Positions 1 through 6,470 of a DNA stretch of 14,985 nt are shown here, one piece after another. Each line of letters opens with the position of its first letter. Positions within the stretch are counted from its first letter, which is position 1. Under the pieces are notes generated by a model. That model worked only from the letters and a program-made list of their open reading frames with translations, was not told the DNA's origin and did no database searches. Origin of the DNA: an uncultured Planctomycetaceae bacterium (GTDB lineage Bacteria > Planctomycetota > Planctomycetia > Pirellulales > Pirellulaceae); assembly GCA_903927685.1 (NCBI GenBank), contig CAIYOB010000882.1:1-14985 (forward strand), written 5' to 3'. A program made the translations under genes and the position numbers.

Positions 1-702
1 CACGCGGGCGGGGATCAGGCGGAAGACGCCGTCCAGACCGCGATGCTCGGCCAGGTAGTTCGAGCGGAACCGCCCCAGTTCGCCGCCGTCATAACAGAAA
101 TCCAGATCCCGATTCTGAGCGAACTCGGCCCGCTGCGACTCGTCCAGAACCGCCAGCAGCGAAGCTTCACAGACGTCCGGAGCCAGCGGCGGATACGGCA
201 GCTCCTGCAGGCCCCCGTGGACGCGGACGATCGGCGGCATGCCGGCTTTCAGGTGCAAGTCCGAAGCGCCCGTGTCCCGGGCTTCGCCGAGCAGCTGACG
301 CACCAGCTCCAGACCGGCCGGCGGCAAGGGCCGAATGTCCCGGGAGTCGGCGACCTCCGACTTGGGCTTCACCTCGGCCTTGGCCTTCACCTCGGGTTTC
401 GCCTGCACGTCAGGGAGGGACTCCTGCGGTGGAGCGTGATCGGCCGGCGCGGACTCCGGAGGCGACGCGGCGGGTTCGTCGAAATCGCCCAGTTCTTCGA
501 GAAACAGCTTATCGACTTGCTTCTTGTACACCGCCAGGAACTGGTCGGCCGCCTTGGCGCTCAGCACGTGCCGTTCGATCAGCCGCTGGATCGCCCGCTC
601 CGGATCGTCGACCTCGGCCAGCAAGGCGTCCACTTCCGGCTCCGCCAGGAGCTTGTTGTGCAACACGATCCGCTTGAACACCTGATGCGTGGCCTTGGAC
701 AT
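1..702 (-). CDS. pilT: PilT-type pilus retraction ATPase, N-terminal part (runs off left edge)
   Basis: This gene is cut by the left edge: 234 codons are present, reading without a stop to base 1. Residues 147-157 (SDLHLKAGMPP) followed by IVRVHGGL, and then 198-232 (RDLDFCYD, GRFRSNYL, GVFRLIP), are the N-terminal PAS-like domain signature of PilT/PilU secretion ATPases. These hexamers power type IV pilus retraction at the inner membrane. The Walker A and B region lies outside the window. Ahead of the family core is an unusual extension: a helical segment at residues 1-75, then a Pro/Ala/Glu-rich linker with KPEVK/KAEVK-type repeats at about 101-117. Canonical PilT starts almost directly at the DLHL region. 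The ATG at 702 is preceded by GGGAGA about 7 bases upstream. GspE/PilB-type ATPases also carry N-terminal domains, but the DLHLKAGMPP-type motif and its follow-on sequence favour PilT. Confidence 0.85.
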   Translation of the reverse strand, partial: MSKATHQVFKRIVLHNKLLAEPEVDALLAEVDDPERAIQRLIERHVLSAKAADQFLAVYKKQVDKLFLEELGDFDEPAASPPESAPADHAPPQESLPDVQAKPEVKAKAEVKPKSEVADSRDIRPLPPAGLELVRQLLGEARDTGASDLHLKAGMPPIVRVHGGLQELPYPPLAPDVCEASLLAVLDESQRAEFAQNRDLDFCYDGGELGRFRSNYLAEHRGLDGVFRLIPARV

Positions 703-780
703 GGACTTCTCCCTTGCCGCTTTGCTGCTCGGATCGCACCCCGGCCTGCGGCGACCGCGTGCGGCCCCGCAGGCATGCTG

Positions 781-808
781 ATTCTAGCGGATTGCAGCGC
801 CGCCGCAA
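781..808 (-). promoter_or_regulatory. Possible sigma-70-like promoter for the pilT gene
   Basis: On the minus strand, TTGCGG (808-803) and TAGAAT (786-781, five of six matches to TATAAT) are separated by 16 bases. Transcription would start near 774, giving a leader of about 70 bases before the ATG at 702. The -35 side directly abuts the 17-bp tandem repeat. The -35 match is only partial, so this is a motif-level guess. Confidence 0.3.
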
Positions 809-810
809 CT

Positions 811-878
811 CTGGGAAGCTGCCGACACTGGGAAGCTGCCGACACTGGGATGCTGCCGACACTGGGAAGCTGCCGGGA
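811..878. repeat. 17-bp tandem repeat, four copies
   Basis: Four consecutive 17-bp units start at 811, 828, 845 and 862. The first two are identical (CTGGGAAGCTGCCGACA). The third has one A-to-T change, and the fourth diverges only in its last three bases. A fifth, degenerate and slightly shortened copy continues to about 890. The array sits in the 272-bp gap between the large secreted protein gene and pilT, just upstream of a possible pilT promoter. It could be a replication-slippage minisatellite or a set of direct protein-binding sites. The 17-bp period is not a whole number of helical turns, which weakens the binding-site idea. Confidence 0.9.
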
Positions 879-974
879 TGCTGCCGGCAAGCTCGTGGCG
901 TGGAACCGCAGCGACTCCGGCACGCCTGCCGCGTGTTCCCGGGGCCCGCTGGACACGGGGATGGGCCCGACGGA

Positions 975-2825
975 TTACTTGTCGGCGGCCGGCGACGCGG
1001 GGGGAATCCGCACGTAGAAATACCTGTGCTGCACCCAGGTCGGCTCCACCTCCAGCCGCACGAGGACATGGCTGATGAAGCCGTCCGGGGGCACTTCGGC
1101 GGGAAGGGGACCGAGCGCGGCCAATTGCTGGGCCTCCGGACGCAACGCCGCAAACCTGGGGATCAGGCCCTCCAGGTGCAGACCTTTGATCAGTCCGCCG
1201 GCCGCCGCGTACTGGCCGCGCCGCGCCGCATCCAACGCGATTGCGGCCTCCAAGGTCAAGGCGGGCTGTTGGACGGAGACCAGCAGATCCTGTTCGAGCC
1301 GCGTCAGTTCGGCGGTCACATCGGGCAGCGGCAGGGTCGCATAGTGGCGGTTCTGGTATCGAGCGACCGCCAGCTTTCCTCCCGCCAAACCAACCAGATC
1401 GCGGACCTGGATCGGTTGGCCCAACGCTCGCTGACCGGCCACGGGCAGGAGCTGCGGGCAGGAATCGAACAGGATGGCTCGATTCGGCGAACTGTCCGCC
1501 GGCAGGAACAGCCCGCGATACGCGCCTTCCGGCTTGAACGTCTTCAGCATGACCTGGTCGCTGGACGGGGACTTGTCGGCGGCCGCCTGGGACCGGGCCA
1601 GCCGCTCGCGCCAGCGCAGCAGTTCGTGCGTGGCGGCCTGGTAGGCTTTGACCTGGTCGGCAAACGTGGCGGACTTGCCAGCCAGTTTTTCGAGCGCCGG
1701 CTGGACCGCCCGTGGCAGCTTGTCGTCCGCGGTGCTGGCCGCCAGGGGAGGCAGAATCCGCAGGTATTCGGCGTACAACGCAGGCGCGTCGGCCGACGCC
1801 GCGCGCTGGGCGTCGGCCTCGATCAACGACGCGAGCGCCGTCGTCACCTCGTCGTAGAACGGCGTCAAGGCGTCGTTGGGTAGCCGCGCTTCCTGAGGGT
1901 CGATCTGCGGCAGAGGATTATCGTTGACGGTGCTGGTCATCCGCGCCCAGTCCATCGCGCGGCAGCGGAGTGCCGACAAGTGCAGTTGCTGCCAGGCATC
2001 GCCGAAGTGTTTGAGACAGTCGGGTCCGGACGCGTTCTTCTCGCCGAGGGGCGCGACGGGCGCGGACCGCAGCGTGGTCGCGGCGGCCGCGATGCGCTGC
2101 ACCAGGTCCTGGGTTGCGGGCAGCTGGGCCGTGACCTGCTCGTCCAGCGACGTGCGCACTTGCTGACGGAACGCGGCGTTCCTGGCGATCCGGGCATGGC
2201 CGTCCACCGTGGCAAGTTCCTGCATGAAGATCTCTTCCTCGCGTGGTTCGAGGAACAGCGTCAAGGAGGTTACCTGATCGACAGCCGCGCCGGCCTCGTT
2301 GTAGGCTTCCTCGAGTTTCTTCTGGTCGAGCAGAGCCTGCAGTTTTTGGGCCATCGCCTTGCGCGCCTGCGTTGCCTTGGGGCTGCCCAGCACCTGCCGT
2401 GCCTGGTTGGCGTAGGTTTGCCCTGGCGGCGTGGCTCGGACGGCGCCCACAATTGTCGACAGCATGTTGCCCAGGCTGCCGGCTCGGAGACTGAAATCAA
2501 CGCCGGCCGTCTCGCCGAGCATCTGCAGGTCCAGGGCCGCGCGGCGGAGTTGCCGGAGCTGGACATGCAAGTCGCTCACCTTCTTCGGCGAGACCCGCGC
2601 CGGGTTCTTCCCGATCGCCTGCAGTTCCTTCAGCAGCGACGCGAACAGGGTGTTCGCGGTCTCGAGTGTCGGCTGGGCGTTGGTCAGGTTGTGGATCTCC
2701 AGCGGCAGCAGGGGATCGCGGGAATTGGGATTGGCCGCCTGCACCACGCCGCAGCAACCAACAACCAGGAGAAACACGGCGAGCGCCGAATTGACAGCCC
2801 AGAATCGCGGCCGCTGACCTGACAT
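975..2825 (-). CDS. Large secreted or lipid-anchored helical protein, unknown function
   Basis: This 616-aa protein is of a family I do not recognise. The N-terminus has a basic start (MSGQRPR), a hydrophobic stretch at residues 9-28 and a possible signal peptidase I site after VQA30. An alternative lipobox VVGC lies at residues 21-24, so it could instead be a lipoprotein. The rest is rich in Ala, Leu, Gln and charged residues and looks mostly helical, with no transmembrane segment after the signal. The C-terminal 60 residues look more beta-like (FISHVLVRLEVEP, HRYFYVRIPP). The ATG at 2825 has GGAG about 8 bases upstream. The lipoprotein gene lies 71 bp upstream on the same strand, so the two may be cotranscribed. 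The opposite strand also has long open frames, but only this frame has a signal peptide and a proper ribosome binding site. Confidence 0.8.
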   Translation of the reverse strand: MSGQRPRFWAVNSALAVFLLVVGCCGVVQAANPNSRDPLLPLEIHNLTNAQPTLETANTLFASLLKELQAIGKNPARVSPKKVSDLHVQLRQLRRAALDLQMLGETAGVDFSLRAGSLGNMLSTIVGAVRATPPGQTYANQARQVLGSPKATQARKAMAQKLQALLDQKKLEEAYNEAGAAVDQVTSLTLFLEPREEEIFMQELATVDGHARIARNAAFRQQVRTSLDEQVTAQLPATQDLVQRIAAAATTLRSAPVAPLGEKNASGPDCLKHFGDAWQQLHLSALRCRAMDWARMTSTVNDNPLPQIDPQEARLPNDALTPFYDEVTTALASLIEADAQRAASADAPALYAEYLRILPPLAASTADDKLPRAVQPALEKLAGKSATFADQVKAYQAATHELLRWRERLARSQAAADKSPSSDQVMLKTFKPEGAYRGLFLPADSSPNRAILFDSCPQLLPVAGQRALGQPIQVRDLVGLAGGKLAVARYQNRHYATLPLPDVTAELTRLEQDLLVSVQQPALTLEAAIALDAARRGQYAAAGGLIKGLHLEGLIPRFAALRPEAQQLAALGPLPAEVPPDGFISHVLVRLEVEPTWVQHRYFYVRIPPASPAADK

Positions 2826-2896
2826 GGGGTAACTCCGACCGAAAACGAAAAGATGAGTAAGCTACGGATGACGCCAAGATCGACCCGACTGGCGTG

Positions 2897-3517
2897 TTAT
2901 GGCAGCACGCCCTCAAACACGCCGGTCACCGACTGCGAGGCTCCCGTGGCGCTGTGCGTCAGGCTGCCGCCTGCCAGTTCCGCTCGGATCCGCTTGCCGT
3001 CGATCGCCGTGATTTTCAAGGACACGGGCTGAGTCGTGGCGGTCCACAGCGGACCGTCCGCTTCCGGCTGCAGGAACATTTGAGCAGCCAGCGTCTGGCC
3101 CGTCAGCTCCGTCAGCGTGTTGACCGAGCACGGGGCGTGAACCAGCACCGAGGGCTGCGATTCCCCTTGGGCGTCCCGATAGCTCTTCAGTTCCAGAACA
3201 CCCGCTCCTGCAGCATCAACCCGCGAAAAACTGGCATAGCAGGCCGGAATCTCCACCGGCTGGTCAACCGTCAGCTTCATGGTGCCGGCCAGTTCCAGCG
3301 TCTGACTCGCTTTGTCCGTCACATTTTGAGCTGCCCCGGTCACATCCTGGGACACCTGCTGGGCGGTATCCTTGACCGACTGGACGCCTTGCGTGGCGGC
3401 ATCCTTGACGGAGGACGCCAAATCGCTGACGCTCTGGCCGCCGCAACCGACCACGTTCAGGAGCAAGAGGGACAACAACCAAGGAATGGAGTGACATCGC
3501 GTGCGTTTCGCAAGCAT
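2897..3517 (-). CDS. Small lipoprotein with 11-residue amphipathic repeats
   Basis: This 206-aa protein is of unknown function. After the basic start (MLAKRTR) comes a hydrophobic segment ending in the lipobox VVGC, with Cys25 as the lipidation site, so the mature protein should be membrane-anchored. Residues 37-69 form three consecutive 11-residue units (VKDAATQGVQS, VKDTAQQVSQD, VTGAAQNVTDK). This is the pattern of LEA group 3 or apolipoprotein-like amphipathic helices. The remainder, about 78-206, looks like a beta-rich domain, with Cys93 and Cys130. The frame stays open upstream to 3763, but the added residues have no homology-like features and would bury the signal peptide, so I chose the ATG at 3517. 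Its ribosome binding site is weak (AAGAAAG). It is probably cotranscribed with the large secreted protein 71 bp downstream. Confidence 0.75.
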   Translation of the reverse strand: MLAKRTRCHSIPWLLSLLLLNVVGCGGQSVSDLASSVKDAATQGVQSVKDTAQQVSQDVTGAAQNVTDKASQTLELAGTMKLTVDQPVEIPACYASFSRVDAAGAGVLELKSYRDAQGESQPSVLVHAPCSVNTLTELTGQTLAAQMFLQPEADGPLWTATTQPVSLKITAIDGKRIRAELAGGSLTHSATGASQSVTGVFEGVLP

Positions 3518-3613
3518 ACCGATCGCTTTCTTGCCGCTAGGAATAAGCCGACGCTCAAGATCCCGGCCGCAGGGCGGGACGGAGAAGAAGGCAGACTCGA
3601 ACGAGCCGCTAAT

Positions 3614-3642
3614 ATCATCTCCAGAATGGAACTCCGGGTCAA
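3614..3642 (-). promoter_or_regulatory. Possible promoter for the lipoprotein gene
   Basis: On the minus strand, TTGACC (3642-3637) is followed after 17 bases by GATGAT (3619-3614), four of six matches to the -10 consensus. The start would fall near 3607, with a leader of about 90 bases before the ATG at 3517. Only the -35 element is strong. Confidence 0.3.
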
Positions 3643-3813
3643 GTATCCCGCGGAGGCGGCGGTTCTGAATCCGGGCACGATTCGGGAGATACTCGCCATG
3701 CTGCAGCTGGGTCAGAAGCGGCGTCCCTCCCCAGCCGCTACCGCGTCCGACCCTTCCGCGCACGGGAGCGTGGTGGCTACCATTGGAGAACGAGATGGAT
3801 CAAGAGCTGGACT

Positions 3814-3892
3814 CTCCCGCGCGCGGGAGGGTGGTGGGACGGATTGCCAATCCGTCCTACGGGGAAGCGCAACCCTCCCGCACGCGGGAGGG
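3814..3892. repeat. Cluster of three palindromic repeats (REP-like)
   Basis: Three palindromes lie within 80 bp. The first is a perfect 16-bp CTCCCGCG/CGCGGGAG (3814-3829). The second has 10-bp arms GGACGGATTG and CAATCCGTCC around a single C (3837-3857). The third has CCCTCCCGC and GCGGGAGGG arms around AC (3873-3892). The outer two are variants of one motif and flank the middle one. A degenerate relative may lie at about 3750-3770. From memory, ACGGATTGxCAATCCGT elements recur between genes in planctomycete genomes. Their function is unknown. Confidence 0.75.
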
Positions 3893-3958
3893 GTCTAAGG
3901 CAACTTCAAGCGTCGCGGTGCCGGGTGCCTGGGGGCGAGCGCAGCGAGCCCACAGTCC

Positions 3959-3990
3959 CGAGCCCCCAGTGGAAAGACCCTGGGGGCTCG
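3959..3990 (-). terminator. GC-rich hairpin downstream of hcp, possible terminator
   Basis: Perfect 11-bp arms (CGAGCCCCCAG at 3959-3969 and CTGGGGGCTCG at 3980-3990) enclose a 10-base loop. The hairpin begins 28 bases after the hcp stop codon in the direction of transcription. No T-run follows on the minus strand, so it is not a textbook intrinsic terminator. It could instead protect the 3' end or be part of the neighbouring repeat cluster. Confidence 0.4.
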
Positions 3991-4017
3991 ACGCCATTTC
4001 CAAATCCGGGCGAGGAA

Positions 4018-5310
4018 CTACCCGGCCATCGCGGCGGCCAGATCCGCCGCGGCGTCTTTGCTGGTCAGCCGCAGGTCGTACTTTTCCTGCAGGACCTTGA
4101 ACACGTTGGGTGTGATGAATCCCGGCGGATTCGGGCCGATCGTAATGCCCTTGACCCCCAGATGCAGCAGGGTCAGCAGCACGGCCACGGCCTTCTGCTC
4201 GAACCAGGAAATCACCAGCGTCAGCGGCAGGTCGTTCACCGAACAGTTGAAGGCTTGGGACAAGGCGACGGCGACCTTGATCGCACCGTATGCGTTGTTG
4301 CACTGGCCCATGTCCAGCAACCGCGGCAGGCCCAGCAGCGTGCCGTAATCGTAATCGCGGATGCGGTACTTGCCGCAGCCCAGCGTCAGGATGAACGTGT
4401 CCGCCGGGGTCGCCTGGGCGTATTCGGAAAAGTAGTTCCGGCCCGGCTCGGCGCCGTCGCAGCCGCCGATCACAAAGAACCGTCGGATCTTGCCCTCCTT
4501 GACCGCGCTGACAATCGTGTCCGCCACGCCCAGGATCACGTCGTGGTGGAAGCCGACGGTCGACCTTTTGCCGTTGGCCTGCGGCAGCGGAGCACACGCC
4601 TTGGCCTTGGCGATCACCTCGGAATAGTCGTCATTGCAGATCCGCTTGCCGTTGGGCACCGCCGTGACGCGCGTGCTGAACAGCCGATCGGCGTAGGTCG
4701 GCCGCGGGATCAGCACACAGTTGGTCGTCGCCAGTACGGGGCCCGAAAACGCCTCGAACTCGGATTTCTGCTTCTGCCAGGCGCCGCCGTAGTGGCCCGC
4801 CAGATTCGGATGTTCGCGGAGCTTGGGGTACATGTGCGCCGGCAGCATCTCGCCGTGCGTGTAAACGTTGATCTCCGTCCCTTCGCACTGCCGCAGCAGG
4901 TTGTCCAAGTCCACCATGTCGTGCCCCGTGACCAAGATTCCAGGGCCCGCCTTGGTGCCTTCGCAGACTTCCGCCGGCGACGGCGCTCCGTACGTCTCGA
5001 CATGCCCCTGGTCCAACAGTTCCATGGTGCGAAGGTTCTGCTTGCCGCATTCCAGGCACAACTCGAACAACGAATCCATATCGAAATTCACGTTCGTCAC
5101 GGTCGCGAACAGGGCTTCTTCGATAAACGCATTGACGCCTTCGTCCGTCTTGCCCAGACGCCGGGCATGATGCGCGTACGACGCCATGCCCTTCAAGCCG
5201 TACAGCAGCGTCTCCTGCAGCGATTGCACGTCATCGTTCTTGCCGCAAACGCCGGGGGACAGCACGCAACCGGTGCCATGAGCGGTCTGTTCGCATTGAT
5301 TACAAAACAT
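4018..5310 (-). CDS. hcp: Hybrid cluster protein (class III-like, short form)
   Basis: This 430-aa protein is a hybrid cluster protein (Hcp, EC-annotated as hydroxylamine reductase). In enterobacteria it is known as a nitric oxide reductase and protein S-nitrosylase in the cytoplasm. The N-terminal cluster ligands are Cys3, Cys6, Cys15 and Cys22 (C-x2-C-x8-C-x6-C). All seven hybrid-cluster ligands are identifiable: His130, Glu154, Cys198, Cys284 (the persulfide position, in IGGCDGAEP), Cys312, Cys337 and Glu371. Compared with the Desulfovibrio numbering as I recall it, every ligand is shifted by 114-123 residues. This matches the N-terminal helical deletion of class III Hcps. The ATG at 5310 is chosen because MFCNQC is the family N-terminus and AGGAG lies 8-9 bases upstream; a longer frame to 5394 lacks such support. 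No hcr reductase gene is adjacent. The gene is divergent from a Crp/Fnr regulator and preceded by an FNR-type box and a TATAAT. Confidence 0.95.
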   Translation of the reverse strand: MFCNQCEQTAHGTGCVLSPGVCGKNDDVQSLQETLLYGLKGMASYAHHARRLGKTDEGVNAFIEEALFATVTNVNFDMDSLFELCLECGKQNLRTMELLDQGHVETYGAPSPAEVCEGTKAGPGILVTGHDMVDLDNLLRQCEGTEINVYTHGEMLPAHMYPKLREHPNLAGHYGGAWQKQKSEFEAFSGPVLATTNCVLIPRPTYADRLFSTRVTAVPNGKRICNDDYSEVIAKAKACAPLPQANGKRSTVGFHHDVILGVADTIVSAVKEGKIRRFFVIGGCDGAEPGRNYFSEYAQATPADTFILTLGCGKYRIRDYDYGTLLGLPRLLDMGQCNNAYGAIKVAVALSQAFNCSVNDLPLTLVISWFEQKAVAVLLTLLHLGVKGITIGPNPPGFITPNVFKVLQEKYDLRLTSKDAAADLAAAMAG

Positions 5311-5408
5311 CGCATTGCTCCTAATTGGGAGGCTAAAAGAAATACTGCCGCGAGCCGGCGCGGTGCCGACCGGTGACAGCGGCCACTTCATCACTTGAAC
5401 ATGGCCGA

Positions 5409-5452
5409 ATTATAGACCATACCCCTGGCGGCGCGTCCTTGACGCAAGTCAA
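5409..5452 (-). promoter_or_regulatory. hcp promoter: class II FNR/DNR-type activator site plus TATAAT
   Basis: On the minus strand the activator palindrome (centre 5445.5) is followed by a perfect -10 hexamer TATAAT (5414-5409). The centre-to-centre distance is 34 bases. Class II FNR promoters have the site near -41.5, about 32 bases from the -10 centre, so this spacing is close to classic. There is no good -35 box, as expected for an activator-dependent promoter. Transcription would start near 5402, leaving a leader of about 92 bases before the hcp ATG. Confidence 0.75.
5439..5452. promoter_or_regulatory. FNR/DNR/NNR-type operator, perfect palindrome
   Basis: The 14-mer TTGACGCAAGTCAA has perfect TTGAC and GTCAA half-sites around four bases. 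TTGAT-N4-ATCAA is the FNR consensus, and the C/G variant at the fifth position is tolerated in the NO-responsive DNR/NNR type. It lies 129 bases upstream of the hcp ATG and 160 bases upstream of the divergent regulator start. The regulator's recognition helix carries the Glu, Ser and Arg that read TTGA-type half-sites, so it is the natural ligand. Autoregulation is possible, but no matching -10 was found on the plus strand. Confidence 0.8.
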
Positions 5453-5516
5453 ATAAACGCCCGAACCGCTCCCCGGCGGCTTCCCCGGGCTTGGCTAGTT
5501 CGCAAGCCCATCGCAA

Positions 5517-5569
5517 CCCGACGCGTCAGCGAGGACGGCCAGCCAAGCCAGCCTCGCTGACGCGTCGGG
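5517..5569. repeat. Perfect 18-bp inverted repeat with 17-base loop
   Basis: The arms CCCGACGCGTCAGCGAGG (5517-5534) and CCTCGCTGACGCGTCGGG (5552-5569) are exact reverse complements around a 17-base spacer. The structure sits 42 bases upstream of the Crp/Fnr regulator start, between the FNR box and the gene. I associate the motif GACGCGTCAGCGAGG with dispersed planctomycete intergenic repeats, from memory. As RNA it would form a very stable hairpin in the regulator's leader if transcription starts upstream of it. It could also act as a terminator-like barrier or be a passive repeat. Confidence 0.85.
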
Positions 5570-5611
5570 GTCCGCGCGCCAGGCACTGTCACGTCAATCA
5601 AGGAACATGTT

Positions 5612-6301
5612 TTGTCGGATACCGCCAACGAGATCTTGAAAAGTTGCCCGTTTTTCGCCCAGCTGGACGCCCAACGCCTGAACGGGCTTTCCCAGATTGC
5701 GAGCCTTCGCAGCTTTAACAAGGGGCAGATCATTTTTCGTCAGGGCGACGCGTGTCCCGGGGTCTACGTCGTGGCCACCGGCATGGTCCGCGTCTTCAAG
5801 GTCGCGCCCAATGGCAAGGAGCACGTTTTGCATCTGCTGGGTCCGGGGAACACGTTCGCCGAAGTGGCGGCGATCGGAGGGTTCAACTGTCCGGCGAACG
5901 CCGAGGCGGTGGCGGATTCCTCGTGCGTGCTGATTCCCCTGGAGCCGTTTCGCAAGTCCCTGCACGAGGATCATCAGCTGTGCCTGCAGATGATGATCGG
6001 GCTCACGTTTTGGGTGCGGCACTTCTTGTCATTGATGGAGGACGTCGTCTTGCGCGATGCGGCAGGCCGGCTGGCGAGGTTCCTGTTGGAGGCGCCACCC
6101 GAAGAAGACGGGGCGGTGCGGCTGCCAACGCTGAAACGGCATGTGGCCAGCCACTTGAACCTGACCAGCGAGACGTTTTCTCGCACGCTCAGCCGGTTCA
6201 TCGAATCGGGGCTGGTGGTCGAACTGGACAACCATCGGGTCCAGTTATTGGACGCCGAGCGATTGCGGGCAATTGCGGGCGGTTTCTTCCCACAGATCTA
6301 G
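5612..6301 (+). CDS. Crp/Fnr-family transcription regulator (probable NO or anaerobic sensor)
   Basis: This 229-aa regulator has an effector-binding beta-roll (about 13-125), a dimerisation helix (about 126-150) and a winged helix-turn-helix (about 155-210). The recognition helix (TSETFSRTLSRF) has Glu187, Ser190 and Arg191 in the E-x-x-S-R arrangement that FNR uses on TTGA half-sites. Cysteines occur at 12, 48, 93, 105 and 124, but the FNR-type N-terminal Cys cluster is absent. An oxygen-sensitive 4Fe-4S sensor is therefore unlikely, and a DNR/NnrR-like haem or other sensor is more plausible; this is inferred. The start is TTG at 5612, with AAGGA 7 bases upstream. An ATG at 5607 is out of frame. 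It is divergent from hcp, with a matching palindrome between them, which suggests it controls hcp. Confidence 0.9.
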   Translation: MSDTANEILKSCPFFAQLDAQRLNGLSQIASLRSFNKGQIIFRQGDACPGVYVVATGMVRVFKVAPNGKEHVLHLLGPGNTFAEVAAIGGFNCPANAEAVADSSCVLIPLEPFRKSLHEDHQLCLQMMIGLTFWVRHFLSLMEDVVLRDAAGRLARFLLEAPPEEDGAVRLPTLKRHVASHLNLTSETFSRTLSRFIESGLVVELDNHRVQLLDAERLRAIAGGFFPQI

Positions 6302-6326
6302 CCGGTTGGGAAACGGCGTCCCATTA

Positions 6327-6355
6327 TTGCCCATCCGTTTCAAATCGACTAAAAA
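6327..6355 (+). promoter_or_regulatory. Possible promoter for the isomerase-to-PKS gene run
   Basis: TTGCCC (6327-6332) and TAAAAA (6350-6355) are separated by 17 bases. Transcription would start near 6362, leaving a leader of about 110 bases before the isomerase gene. Both boxes are only partial matches. The 170-bp gap is otherwise featureless, apart from a weak hairpin at the end of the regulator gene. Confidence 0.25.
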
Positions 6356-6470
6356 AGGAAACCCCCGGGGTCTGCAAGCACGATAAAGGGGAGAATCCAC
6401 CCGTTGTTTGTCGAGCCGGGAAAAGCGGACGAGTAGGACACTGCCCCTCCGGTACGAAAGGTCCATGGCG

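Larger units (their letters stand above)
3518..4017. other. 500-bp intergenic region without a gene
   Basis: This gap lies between the lipoprotein gene and hcp, both on the minus strand. It holds a candidate promoter for the lipoprotein (3614-3642), a cluster of palindromic repeats (3814-3892) and a GC-rich hairpin just after hcp (3959-3990). Open frames run through it on both strands, but none has a start with a ribosome binding site or recognisable protein content. I therefore see no gene here. Confidence 0.65.

Noticed and set aside
811..890. CRISPR-like array
   Set aside because: The 17-bp units are directly adjacent with no spacers, so this is a tandem repeat.
43..1017. Long plus-strand open frame opposite the pilT gene
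   Set aside because: It lacks a ribosome binding site and any family motif, and is Arg/Gly/His-rich as expected for the antisense of a GC-rich gene. The minus strand encodes a clear PilT core.
714..2822. Two plus-strand open frames (714-1883 and 1980-2822) opposite the large secreted protein
   Set aside because: They are antisense shadows of the 616-aa frame, which alone has a signal peptide and a ribosome binding site.
3844..5376. 510-aa plus-strand open frame opposite hcp
   Set aside because: It is an antisense shadow; hcp on the minus strand has all cluster ligands. Its first part is translated repeat sequence.
5311..5394. 28-residue N-terminal extension of Hcp starting at 5394
   Set aside because: Hcp proteins begin at MFCxQC. 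The ATG at 5310 has a strong AGGAG, and the predicted transcription start near 5402 leaves no ribosome binding site for the longer start.
6301..6330. Intrinsic terminator after the Crp/Fnr gene
   Set aside because: The stem (GCCG/CGGC with one mismatch) is short and there is no T-run; too weak to call.
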